Shown piece by piece: positions 1-7,796 of a DNA stretch of 37,772 nucleotides. The notes below the pieces were generated by a model. The model was not told where the DNA came from. It was given only the letters and a program-made list of their open reading frames with translations, and searched no databases. Positions within the stretch are counted from its first letter, which is position 1. Each line of letters begins with the position of its first letter. The DNA is taken from the NCBI GenBank assembly GCA_030527235.1, contig JAUNBL010000019.1, positions 1-37,772 on the forward strand, given 5' to 3'. A program made the position numbers and the translations under genes. This stretch comes from Clostridia bacterium (GTDB lineage: Bacteria > Bacillota > Clostridia > UMGS1883).

Positions 1-81
1 CACATTGAATTATTTTTTATTAAAAAATGGATCATATGTTTGACAACCGCAGAAAAATTCAATGCTTTTTTTCTAAAGTTA

Positions 82-110
82 TTGAAAATTTTTTTGAATA
101 CTGATATACT
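82..110 (+). promoter_or_regulatory. sigma-A-like promoter of the two-component operon
   Basis: TTGAAA (82-87), a 17-base spacer and TATACT (105-110) make a near-consensus housekeeping promoter. Transcription would start near 117, giving a leader of about 24 bases that carries the GGAGG ribosome site (129-133) of the response regulator. The first 80 bases of the window are AT-rich and hold no gene that I can see. Confidence 0.7.
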
Positions 111-140
111 TAAATAAATTGAATGTTTGGAGGCACGTAC

Positions 141-824
141 ATGAAAATACTGATTGTTGATGACGAAAAACTGCTCGTTAAGGGCATGAAATTCAACCTC
201 GAACAAGATGGCTATGTTGTTGAAAGCGCCTATGATGGAGAAGAGGCGCTCCGCATGGCGAGAGATAAGACTATTTCGTTGATTATTCTTGATTTAATGC
301 TGCCGGTTATAGACGGACTTACCGTTTGTCAAAAGGTTCGTGAGTTTTCCAATGTGCCTATAATTATGCTTACTGCGAAAACAGAGGACATGGATAAAAT
401 TCTCGGTCTCGAATACGGCGCCGATGATTATCTTACAAAGCCATTTAATATACTTGAGCTTAAAGCAAGAGTGAAGGCCATTTTACGCCGCAGTTCAAGT
501 GGAACGACAACCACTACAAAAACCAAACTTACTGTTGGAAGCATTGAGATTGATTACAATTTACGGCGCGCGATTATTAAAGGGGAAGCAGTAGAATTGA
601 CAGGCAAAGAATTTGACCTTTTGGATCTTTTCGCCTCTAACCCCGGGAAGGTATACTCGCGCGAAAGTTTGCTTGACATAATATGGGGCTATGATTATCC
701 CGGGGATATCAGAACAGTGGACGTGCATGTGCGCCGTTTGCGCGAGAAAATTGAACCTTCGGCGGCATCGCCTATATATATACTCACCAAATGGGGGGTA
801 GGTTATTATTTTAAGGAAAATTAA
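141..824 (+). CDS. OmpR/PhoB-family response regulator
   Basis: DNA-binding response regulator of 227 residues, the usual length of the family. The receiver domain (about 1-118) has the acidic pair D7-D8, the phospho-acceptor D51 in a DLMLP motif, T78 and K100 in the KPF motif. A winged-helix Trans_reg_C domain follows (about 130-227) with the typical VDVHVRRLREKIE recognition helix and the final GVGYYF. The start is placed at the ATG at 141, preceded at correct distance by GGAGG; an in-frame ATG at 123 lies upstream of that site and is not favoured. It is followed directly by its sensor kinase, whose reading frame runs into the end of this gene. The layout (regulator, kinase, GerMN lipoprotein) resembles cell-envelope systems of the PhoPR/WalRK kind, but the regulon cannot be read from sequence. 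Confidence 0.95.
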   Translation: MKILIVDDEKLLVKGMKFNLEQDGYVVESAYDGEEALRMARDKTISLIILDLMLPVIDGLTVCQKVREFSNVPIIMLTAKTEDMDKILGLEYGADDYLTKPFNILELKARVKAILRRSSSGTTTTTKTKLTVGSIEIDYNLRRAIIKGEAVELTGKEFDLLDLFASNPGKVYSRESLLDIIWGYDYPGDIRTVDVHVRRLREKIEPSAASPIYILTKWGVGYYFKEN

Positions 825-2235
825 AGCTGCTTTTTCCAGCATACGCTGGCAGCTTGTCGCAACATATTTTATAGTGATTTTCTTAACGCTCATTTTGATG
901 ACGGTGTATATAACGAATTCAATGAGCGACTATTCCATGCAGGAGAAAAAGATACAGGTTCTCACTCAGGCAAATGTCATTTCGGGTTATATAGCACAGT
1001 ATCAAGACTTAAGCGGAGAAACAATTTCTTTTCTTTTGCAGCAGCAACAGCTTTCCGCCGACACGCGTGTCCTCATGCTTGACAACGATGCCAAAGTTAC
1101 TTTTGACTCCAACGTGCAGAGTTCTTATGTCGGGAAAACGTTGATTAACACTATAGTCCTTGATGCACTGTCCGGTACTAACCAAACAGAGGAAATCCGC
1201 AACTCGGAGGGTGAGCTCATTGTAAACGCCGCTGTCCCGATAACAAAGGACAAAACCGTTGTCGGTGCAATTTATTTTCAAAGCAGCGCCTCCGACGTGA
1301 GTGATTACATGGGTCAGATGTCCGTGAATTTGCTCATTTTAGCAGTTTTGGCGAGTATACTTATAGGGGTAATAAGTTTTGTCATGTCTGGCATTATGAC
1401 AGAACCCATACGAAACCTTACCCAAAATCTGAAAAACCTCACTGAACAGGACCTGGATTATAAGCTCGAGGTCTCTTCCGGGGGTGAAATAGGCGAGCTC
1501 ATGGATTCATTTAACAAAATGATTGACAAACTGCGGCTGCAGGAAACAAAACGGCAGGAATTTGTGTCTAACGCTTCACATGAACTTAAAACGCCACTCA
1601 GTTCAATTAAACTAATTTCCGATTCTTTACTTCAGACGCCTGACGCACCGCGAGAAATGGTGGAAGAGTTTCTCAACGATATGAATGTAGAGGTCGATAG
1701 GCTTACCCGCATAATTAATAAGCTTTTAACTCTGACGAAAATGGATAATCAACAAAGCGTAAGCCGACTGGAATTTTCCGTTATGGACATTAACGCCATC
1801 GCGGCCAATGTTTTCAAAGCGCTTAAACCACTTGCAGCACAAAAAGGCGTTAATGTGACATTCAATGGCGAAGAGGGAATCTATTCCTTGGTAGAGCATG
1901 ACCGCCTATGGGAAGCAATTTATAATATCCTTGACAACAGTATTAAATACACAGAACAAGAAGGAACGGTTATGATGACTGTTCACCAGGATGAAAACTT
2001 TGCTGTTATTGAGGTTAACGATACCGGCATTGGGATAGCGTCAAGTGAATTATATAAAATTTTCGACCGTTTTTACCGTGTGGATAAAGCTCGCAGCAGA
2101 GAAACCGGTGGCACAGGTCTCGGACTTTCCATTGCACTTACGGCAGTGGAGCTTCACGGAGGCAACCTTCAGGTTGAAAGCAAAGAAGGCGTAGGCAGTA
2201 CATTCAAAATCACAATTCCTATCACACTAAAGTAA
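808..2235 (+). CDS. membrane sensor histidine kinase (start codon unclear)
   Basis: Partner kinase of the preceding regulator. Order: N-terminal membrane helix, extracytoplasmic sensor region, second helix (about LLILAVLASILIGVISFVM), HAMP linker, HisKA domain with the phospho-acceptor His in SHELKTPLSS (codon at 1579-1581), then the HATPase domain with N box (DNSIKYT), G1 (DTGIGI) and G2 (GGTGLGLS). The first ordinary start codon in frame is GTG at 874, but it would cut off a basic segment and half of the first membrane helix that the frame clearly encodes upstream (RKIKAAFSSIRWQLVATYFI). Between the in-frame stop at 799-801 and 874 there is no ATG, GTG, TTG or CTG. ATT at 808, five bases after GGTAGG, is the best remaining candidate and is used here; 874 is the conservative alternative. 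The gene would overlap the regulator by 17 bases. Function is sure, start is not. Confidence 0.9.
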   Translation: MLRKIKAAFSSIRWQLVATYFIVIFLTLILMTVYITNSMSDYSMQEKKIQVLTQANVISGYIAQYQDLSGETISFLLQQQQLSADTRVLMLDNDAKVTFDSNVQSSYVGKTLINTIVLDALSGTNQTEEIRNSEGELIVNAAVPITKDKTVVGAIYFQSSASDVSDYMGQMSVNLLILAVLASILIGVISFVMSGIMTEPIRNLTQNLKNLTEQDLDYKLEVSSGGEIGELMDSFNKMIDKLRLQETKRQEFVSNASHELKTPLSSIKLISDSLLQTPDAPREMVEEFLNDMNVEVDRLTRIINKLLTLTKMDNQQSVSRLEFSVMDINAIAANVFKALKPLAAQKGVNVTFNGEEGIYSLVEHDRLWEAIYNILDNSIKYTEQEGTVMMTVHQDENFAVIEVNDTGIGIASSELYKIFDRFYRVDKARSRETGGTGLGLSIALTAVELHGGNLQVESKEGVGSTFKITIPITLK

Positions 2236-2249
2236 AGAGGAGAGTCTAT

Positions 2250-3173
2250 ATGCTAAAACGCTGTTTAATTTTAATGTCTGTCTTAGTGTTTCTTTTCGCC
2301 TGTAATAAAGAGGATGCGGCGTATAACAATGGAATCTATAAAGTTTATTTTCGCGATTCACATGAAAACAAGCTTGTAGAGGAGACGCGTTTGCCGGAAG
2401 AAAAACCGACAAATGTAACTGACGCGGCAAAGTATGTTTTAGAGGAGATAATTGCCGGCCCGCAGCTTCTGGAAAACCAGGCGGTATTTCCAGAAGGCGT
2501 ACGGCTTCTTTCAGTTAATATCAGTGATGATAATCTTGCCACGGTGAATTTAAGCGAAGAAATTTACCATCTAAGCGGCACAGATGAACTCTTTGCGCGA
2601 TTTTCAATAGTAAATACTTTATGTGCACTGCCTGACATAAACAAGGTAGAACTTATGGTTAACGGTGAGAAAGCAGTGTCAGGGCAGACTAATAAGGAGA
2701 TTGGCGTACTCAGTCAAGCAGATATCGTATTTTCTCCGCAAACAACTGAGGTTTCTCAAACAACAGCCATAACACTTTATTTTCCCGATGAGGACGGCCG
2801 TCTGACTACGGAATTTCGCGAAGTTGAAACGCAGAATACACTTTCAATGGAAAAGACCGTTGTCACGGAGCTGCTCAAGGGGCCTAAGATGAGTTCACTA
2901 ACAACTGCCATACCGGCGGAGACAAAATTACTAAGCCTTGAAATTAGCGATATGGTTTGTTTTGTTAATTTTTCCGAAGACTTTGTTTCAAAATTTGTGG
3001 GAGGAAGCACATCAGCTATCGCCGCGGTTTTTTCGGTAGTTAATTCACTCACCGAGCTTGAGACTGTTGATAGCGTGCAATTTCTCATAGAGGGGAGACG
3101 GGGAGTTGAGTTCGGAGGCTTTGTGTTTGACGAGCCAATAGTCCGCAACGAAGGCCTTATTCCTAAGCGATAA
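2250..3173 (+). CDS. GerMN-domain lipoprotein
   Basis: Predicted secreted lipoprotein of 307 residues. A short signal peptide ends in a lipobox with the lipid-carrying Cys at residue 18 (VFLFAC). Two GerMN domains follow, about 29-145 and 170-295; each starts with a strand of the form YF.D..G.L..E.R and continues with an E.I..LL.GP helix-turn. GerMN domains occur in the germination/sporulation protein GerM and in other envelope proteins, where they are thought to mediate protein contacts. AGAGGAG sits 8 bases before the ATG. The gene follows the sensor kinase by 14 bases and is most likely co-transcribed, so it may act as an accessory or envelope sensor for that kinase (inference). No catalytic motif is visible. 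Confidence 0.85.
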   Translation: MLKRCLILMSVLVFLFACNKEDAAYNNGIYKVYFRDSHENKLVEETRLPEEKPTNVTDAAKYVLEEIIAGPQLLENQAVFPEGVRLLSVNISDDNLATVNLSEEIYHLSGTDELFARFSIVNTLCALPDINKVELMVNGEKAVSGQTNKEIGVLSQADIVFSPQTTEVSQTTAITLYFPDEDGRLTTEFREVETQNTLSMEKTVVTELLKGPKMSSLTTAIPAETKLLSLEISDMVCFVNFSEDFVSKFVGGSTSAIAAVFSVVNSLTELETVDSVQFLIEGRRGVEFGGFVFDEPIVRNEGLIPKR

Positions 3174-3180
3174 TACCGAG

Positions 3181-5055
3181 ATGAACCTTATAACTGTACA
3201 AAATATTTCCAAACATTTTGGTGCAAATGCGCTGTTCGAGAACGTTTCTTTTAATGTGGATGAAAATTCAAAAATAGGTTTTATCGGGGCGAACGGAGTG
3301 GGGAAGAGTACGCTGTTTGCTATTTTGAAAAATGAAATTGACTATGAAGGAAATATAATAAAACATAGCGCACTGAAAATCGGTTCCGTAGAGCAAATCC
3401 CGCATTATGAAGAGAGTACGACCGTATATGATTATACTTTGGAAGCATTTCGTGATTTGCTTGATTGCGAAATAAAACTTCACAATCTTCAAAAACAGCT
3501 TGAGGAAGAACCTTCAGAACTTGTGATTGCTCAGTTTGATAAAGTGCTCATGGACTTTACAAACAATGACGGAAATGTTTTTCGTGCTAAAACTCGTTCA
3601 ATGCTAATAGGTCTTGGCATTGAAGAACAAGCCTTGACACTCCCGATTTCTGTTTTGAGCGGCGGAGAAAAAACCAGAGTTATGCTCGCAAAAGCACTGC
3701 TCTCAAATGCCAATTTGCTTCTTTTGGACGAACCGACAAATCACCTTGATATTGCTTCTGCAACGTTTTTGGAAGGTGTTTTGCGTGACATTAAAAAGGC
3801 GTTTATCGTTATCAGCCACGACCGTTATTTTTTAGATAAGGTGACAAACTATACTATTGAATTAGAAAACAATTCTCTGCGTCAATACAAAGGCGCCTAC
3901 ACCGAATTTGTGGACAAAAAACGTGCAGAGCTTGAAACTAAGCGCAGGAAATACGAAAATATCGTTGCAGAAATTGAACGCATAGAGGGAATCATAACAC
4001 AGCAAAAACAATGGAATCAGGAACGGAATTACAAAATAATAGCAAATAAACAAAAATCTATTGACCGACTCAAAGAAGAGGCGCAAAAACCACAGCAGGA
4101 AGCACGGACTCTGAAATTCAAGTTCCCGAAAGCACAAGGCGGTGGAAACGAAGTCCTGACAGTTTATGAACTATCGAAGCGTTTTGAAGAGAGAGCTCTT
4201 TTTGAAAAAATTTCTTTCAAAGTTTATCGCGGGCAAAAGGTGTTCTTAATCGGGCCTAACGGCTCAGGCAAAACAACACTCCTTAACATTATTCTCGGCA
4301 AAGAAAAACCCGATTCCGGAAAAACTCAGTTAGGAAGCGACATTCACATTGCCACTTACGACCAAACTCAGAGCGATATTTCCTCGGAAAAAGACGTGTT
4401 AGATGAGGTATGGGATATGTATCCCAAGCTAACCCAAACAGAAATTCGCGGTGCGCTTGCAGCATTTTTGTTTACCGGCGATGACGTTTTCAAAAGTACT
4501 GCCATCTTATCCGGTGGGGAAAAAGCACGGCTGTCGCTGCTTATTCTGCTGATGCGCGGGGCGAACTTCCTGCTTTTGGACGAACCGACAAATCATCTCG
4601 ATATTTCTTCGCGTGAGGCGCTGGAGGATGCTCTTGAAGAGTATAACGGGACATTATTTGTGATAAGTCATGACCGATATCTCATAAACAAGCTTGCTGA
4701 TGTGATTTTTGTACTTGAAGGAACTTCGCTTAAAGAATATCATTCTACCTATGACGAATACATGGAAACTGTTTCTTTGAAAACACGAAAAGAGGAGACT
4801 GCGGCATCAAAAAACGAAACAGTGCTCGATTATAGATTAGAAAAAGAACGGCGCCGCGAGCAAAACTTGCTTGAAGGTAAGCGGCGCCGTGCAGAAGAAG
4901 AAATATATGCCATTGAAGAACAAATAAAATCGCTTGCCGCAGAACTGGAAAGCTGCGGAAGCGACTATATGAGAGCTGATGAACTTAGCAAAAGTATAAA
5001 TGAACTGCAAGAAAATCTTGAGGATTCCATCGCACGCTGGGAGAAACTCAATTAA
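3181..5055 (+). CDS. ABC-F family ATPase
   Basis: Soluble twin-ATPase protein of 624 residues without membrane segments, the hallmark of ABC-F translation factors and ribosome protection proteins. Domain 1 has Walker A GANGVGKST, signature LSGGEKTRV and Walker B LLLLDEPTNHLD; domain 2 has GPNGSGKTT, LSGGEKARL and LLLDEPTNHLD. Both have the ISHDRYF/L switch. The P-site tRNA interaction linker between them is charged and helical (about 235-310), and the last 75 residues form a Lys/Arg/Glu-rich coiled coil as in Uup/YdiF-like members. The ribosome site is weak (7-base gap after the GerMN stop). The stop codon ends one base before the stop codon of the convergent recombinase, leaving no room for a terminator. 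Whether it gives antibiotic resistance or is a housekeeping factor cannot be told. Confidence 0.93.
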   Translation: MNLITVQNISKHFGANALFENVSFNVDENSKIGFIGANGVGKSTLFAILKNEIDYEGNIIKHSALKIGSVEQIPHYEESTTVYDYTLEAFRDLLDCEIKLHNLQKQLEEEPSELVIAQFDKVLMDFTNNDGNVFRAKTRSMLIGLGIEEQALTLPISVLSGGEKTRVMLAKALLSNANLLLLDEPTNHLDIASATFLEGVLRDIKKAFIVISHDRYFLDKVTNYTIELENNSLRQYKGAYTEFVDKKRAELETKRRKYENIVAEIERIEGIITQQKQWNQERNYKIIANKQKSIDRLKEEAQKPQQEARTLKFKFPKAQGGGNEVLTVYELSKRFEERALFEKISFKVYRGQKVFLIGPNGSGKTTLLNIILGKEKPDSGKTQLGSDIHIATYDQTQSDISSEKDVLDEVWDMYPKLTQTEIRGALAAFLFTGDDVFKSTAILSGGEKARLSLLILLMRGANFLLLDEPTNHLDISSREALEDALEEYNGTLFVISHDRYLINKLADVIFVLEGTSLKEYHSTYDEYMETVSLKTRKEETAASKNETVLDYRLEKERRREQNLLEGKRRRAEEEIYAIEEQIKSLAAELESCGSDYMRADELSKSINELQENLEDSIARWEKLN

Positions 5056-6048
5056 TTATTCTTGTTCGTTTTTGGGTTTTTCATTTGCAAGCGGGTTCTT
5101 GTCTATCGCGTCGCGAAGCTGAGCCTCATCTACGTGTGTGTAAATCTGCGTGGTAGAAAGCTGCTCATGTCCGAGAATTTCCTGGAGCGCACGAACGTCT
5201 ACATTGCCGTGCTTATACATGAGTGTGGCGGCAGTATGGCGCAGCTTATGCGGTGAATACTTATGTATGTCAAGTCCGGCGCGGCTTAGACAGCGTTGCA
5301 CCATTTTATATACAGTGCTGTTGGAAATGCGCTGTTTTCGCTCACTCAAAAACAGCGCCTTGCGCTCAACTACACCATCCTTTGGTCGTACAGCCATGTA
5401 TGCCTCTATTGCTCGGCGACACGCATTATTGAGATAAATTGTGCGTTCTTTATTGCCTTTGCCGATAACGGTAAGGGTATCTTCTTTTATATCGTTAATA
5501 TTAATACCTACAAGCTCGCTCAAACGCATTCCGCAGTTCAAAAACAGCGTAATGATAGCGTAATCTCTTGTCGCGTACTCTCCGTCCACGCTTTCCAATA
5601 AATTCCTGCTCTCGTCAAGAGAAAGATAACGCGGTAATGCTTTGGGCAGCTTGGGAGGGTCAAGTTCTTTGGTTATATCAACCTCAAGAAGATGTGCTTT
5701 TACGGTCAGATAATTAAAAAAGGATTTCAAGGTAGAAACTTTGCGCGCCATTGAATTGGCGCTATTAGCGCGCTTACGTGAAACATACATTAAAAAATCG
5801 TATAGGTCGTCAATCGTAATGGAAGATATAAAATCTAAATTGATATCAGAAGTGTCTACAGAATTAAACTCATTAAAATCAGCTAAGTCACGGCGACATT
5901 TCATGTATCTGAAAAATGTTCGTAAATCATAATAATACTCTTGAACGGTTTTTTCAGACTTGCCGCGAATTCCAAGCAGATAGACCAAAAATCGCTTTGC
6001 AAGCGGAGGTATGTCACGGTATTCATCGCGTTCCTTATTGATGTTCAT
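5056..6048 (-). CDS. XerC/XerD-type tyrosine recombinase
   Basis: Site-specific recombinase of 330 residues. The N-terminal SAM-like core-binding domain (about 15-135) is followed by the catalytic domain with all expected residues: Arg in CGMRLSEL, Lys in GKGNKER, HKLRHT (His and second Arg), His in LGHEQLSTT, and the nucleophile Tyr in TQIYTHV. Length and motifs fit chromosomal Xer proteins that resolve dimers; integrases of mobile elements are usually less similar to this pattern, and nothing around it looks mobile. Three ATG codons follow each other; the third (6048) lies six bases after GGGGAGG and is chosen. It is the last gene of the long minus-strand operon, 61 bases after the YnbB-like gene, with a 13-bp hairpin in the gap. 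No dif-like site was recognised. Confidence 0.92.
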   Translation of the reverse strand: MNINKERDEYRDIPPLAKRFLVYLLGIRGKSEKTVQEYYYDLRTFFRYMKCRRDLADFNEFNSVDTSDINLDFISSITIDDLYDFLMYVSRKRANSANSMARKVSTLKSFFNYLTVKAHLLEVDITKELDPPKLPKALPRYLSLDESRNLLESVDGEYATRDYAIITLFLNCGMRLSELVGININDIKEDTLTVIGKGNKERTIYLNNACRRAIEAYMAVRPKDGVVERKALFLSERKQRISNSTVYKMVQRCLSRAGLDIHKYSPHKLRHTAATLMYKHGNVDVRALQEILGHEQLSTTQIYTHVDEAQLRDAIDKNPLANEKPKNEQE

Positions 6049-6068
6049 CATCATCCTCCCCGTCCCCA

Positions 6069-6098
6069 GATTCAACAAAATTTTTATTTTGTTGAATC
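6069..6098. other. 13-bp perfect inverted repeat between ynbB-like and xer genes
   Basis: GATTCAACAAAAT and its exact complement face each other around a 4-base loop. On the minus strand it lies in the 61-base spacer just before the GGGGAGG ribosome site of the recombinase gene and has no U-run after it, so it is better read as an intercistronic stem (mRNA stability, or reduced xer expression) or a protein-binding palindrome than as a minus-strand terminator. On the plus strand it is followed after 8 bases by a T6 run, a weak terminator shape. Confidence 0.6.
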
Positions 6099-6109
6099 AT
6101 GTGCATTTT

Positions 6110-7348
6110 TTACACTATACATTCTATACTCTCTGCCGCATACATGATGGCAATTTTTGCGCTTTCATAAGTAATGCCGCCTTGAACATATAGCACGTAA
6201 GGCTCTTTGATAGGTGCGTCCGCCGAAAGCTCGATACTGGCTCCGGATACAAATGTACCCGCAGCCATAATAACCTGGTGATTATAGCCGGGCATGTCCC
6301 AAGGTGTCGGAACCGCATAGCTGTCTATTGGAGATGCTTTTTGTATGCTTTGGCAAAAACGAATCATCTTGTCTTTATCGTCAAATTTTATTGCCTGAAC
6401 GATATCATTTCTTATATCATTCGGGCGCGGATTCACTTCATAACCTAATTTTTGCATAAGCGCTCCGCAAAACACTGCGGACTTCATCGCTTGCGCCACA
6501 ATATGCGGTGCCATAAAGAAACCTTGATACATCAGGCGGTTTTGATTTAGCGTTGCTCCACATTCCTTTCCTATTCCTGGTGTGGTTTGTCGCTGCGCCG
6601 CTAATTCTACAGCGTAATTTGTGCCGGCTATATATCCTCCGCTCTGCGCAAGTGAACCGCCACAGTTTTTTATCAGCGAACCGATGCATAAATCGGCGCC
6701 GACATCGGTAGGCTCTATCGTCTGTGTGAATTCGCCATAGCAGTTATCTACAATGCAGATAATATCACTTCTGATATTTTTAATCAGCGCTATAACTTCT
6801 CCAATCTCCTCGACACTGATTGACGGCCGCCAGTCATAGCCACGGGAGCGTTGCAAAATCACGGCTTTAATATCAGGTGTAAGCGTGTTTACAATTGCAT
6901 TTTTATCAATGTGTCCGCTTGCGAGCTCTGCATGGCGGTAACTTATGCCGAAATCACGTAAACTACCATTCCCGTCGCCGTGGATGACTTCGTCAAGAGT
7001 GTCATAGGGTTTTCCTGTCGCCGAAAAAAGAGTGTCCCCCGGACGTAAAACTCCAAACAGTGCTATCGTCAGCGCGTGAGTACCGTTTACAATATTGTGA
7101 CGTACAAGTGTGTTCTCGGCATGAAAAACATCAGCATAAACTTTTTCAAGGGTTTCTCTGCCAACATCGCTATAGCCGTAACCGGTAGTTCCGCTCAAGC
7201 AGTTCTCCCCTACACGGTTGTTTACAAATGCCGATAAAACCTTTGCCTGGTTTTTTTGCGCAATGTCATCTATGTATTTGAAAATTGGTGAAATCTCACT
7301 CTCACATTCTTGTGAGAGTGAGATTATTTTTTGTGAAATATCAAACAT
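6110..7348 (-). CDS. YnbB-like PLP-dependent protein (Met gamma-lyase / aluminium-resistance family)
   Basis: Fold-type I PLP protein of 412 residues, full length for the family named after methionine gamma-lyase or 'aluminium resistance protein' (PF06838; YnbB in Bacillus). Visible landmarks are the glycine-rich SGTTGYGYSD segment near 52-61, the cofactor-binding VNGTHAL loop near 88-94, DNCYGEF with Asp201, and the Schiff-base Lys227 in SLIKNCGG. The physiological reaction of the family is not settled. The gene starts two bases after the ACT gene stop and has no clear Shine-Dalgarno sequence, so translation probably depends on coupling. A perfect 14-bp hairpin lies in codons 9-19 (7292-7325). 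YnbB-like genes are often found near core Clostridia/Bacillus genes, so its place at the end of an aryl-acid operon may be fortuitous. Confidence 0.9.
   Translation of the reverse strand: MFDISQKIISLSQECESEISPIFKYIDDIAQKNQAKVLSAFVNNRVGENCLSGTTGYGYSDVGRETLEKVYADVFHAENTLVRHNIVNGTHALTIALFGVLRPGDTLFSATGKPYDTLDEVIHGDGNGSLRDFGISYRHAELASGHIDKNAIVNTLTPDIKAVILQRSRGYDWRPSISVEEIGEVIALIKNIRSDIICIVDNCYGEFTQTIEPTDVGADLCIGSLIKNCGGSLAQSGGYIAGTNYAVELAAQRQTTPGIGKECGATLNQNRLMYQGFFMAPHIVAQAMKSAVFCGALMQKLGYEVNPRPNDIRNDIVQAIKFDDKDKMIRFCQSIQKASPIDSYAVPTPWDMPGYNHQVIMAAGTFVSGASIELSADAPIKEPYVLYVQGGITYESAKIAIMYAAESIECIV
7292..7332 (+). terminator. 14-bp perfect hairpin plus T6 run, inside the start of the ynbB-like gene
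   Basis: AATCTCACTCTCAC (7292-7305) and its exact complement (7312-7325) enclose a 6-base loop. On the plus strand the stem is followed by A and T6 (7327-7332), the form of an intrinsic terminator, although no plus-strand gene ends near it. On the minus strand the same stem lies in codons 9-19 of the YnbB-like gene. It could stop antisense readthrough from the ABC-F operon, which has no terminator of its own, or control early translation of the sense gene. Confidence 0.55.
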
Positions 7349-7350
7349 GA

Positions 7351-7782
7351 TTAGAGATTATACGCTTCGGAAGCTTCAACAACGGTAACACCGTTTTTCT
7401 TAAACACTTCAACCGCTTTTTGAGGATTATCTACTCTCACAACCACAATGGCGCGGGAATCCTTTTTGCCTATAAATGCGTACATATATTCTATGTTCAT
7501 ATCCTCGTCAACCAGATACGCAAGCGCTTTATGAAGTTCTCCCGGTTTATCTGGTGCTGCAAAGGCACACACCTCCGTACACTTTACCGTAACTCCCGCT
7601 TCAGATAATGCTTTTTGTGCTTTGTCAGGGTCGTTTACAATTATGCGCAGTATTCCAAAATCAGTTGTATCTGCAATAGAAAGCGCAGACATATTAATAT
7701 TATTTTCCGCAAGAATTTTTGTAATCTGCATTAAACGCCCTTTTTTGTTTTCAACAAAAACCGAAAGTTGTTTAATTAACAT
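7351..7782 (-). CDS. tandem ACT-domain protein
   Basis: Small regulatory protein of 143 residues made of two ACT domains, about 1-68 and 70-140. The first begins IKQLSVFVENKKGRL, the second begins CAFAAPDKPGEL, both with the beta-strand plus glycine-turn that binds amino acids in this fold. No catalytic domain is attached. A strong AAGGAGG ribosome site precedes the ATG. Stand-alone ACT pairs of this kind are commonly found beside phenylacetate-CoA ligase and ior genes in Clostridia and archaea, where they are assumed to sense aromatic or other amino acids; the ligand here is unknown. It lies 14 bases after the first PaaK-type gene and 2 bases before the YnbB-like gene, inside the same operon. 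Confidence 0.9.
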   Translation of the reverse strand: MLIKQLSVFVENKKGRLMQITKILAENNINMSALSIADTTDFGILRIIVNDPDKAQKALSEAGVTVKCTEVCAFAAPDKPGELHKALAYLVDEDMNIEYMYAFIGKKDSRAIVVVRVDNPQKAVEVFKKNGVTVVEASEAYNL

Positions 7783-7796
7783 TTTTGCCTTCCTCC

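Noticed and set aside
40-68. TTGACA at 40-45 as promoter of the two-component operon
   Set aside because: The sequence 17 bases downstream is TGCTTT, not a -10 box; the pair at 82-110 is much better.
5056-6048. Integrase of a mobile element
   Set aside because: Its motif set and length fit chromosomal Xer proteins, and no att repeats, tRNA, phage or conjugation genes lie near.
6060-6110. dif site beside the xer gene
   Set aside because: The palindrome there does not match the two 11-base arms and 6-base centre of Firmicutes dif; nothing elsewhere in the window matches either.
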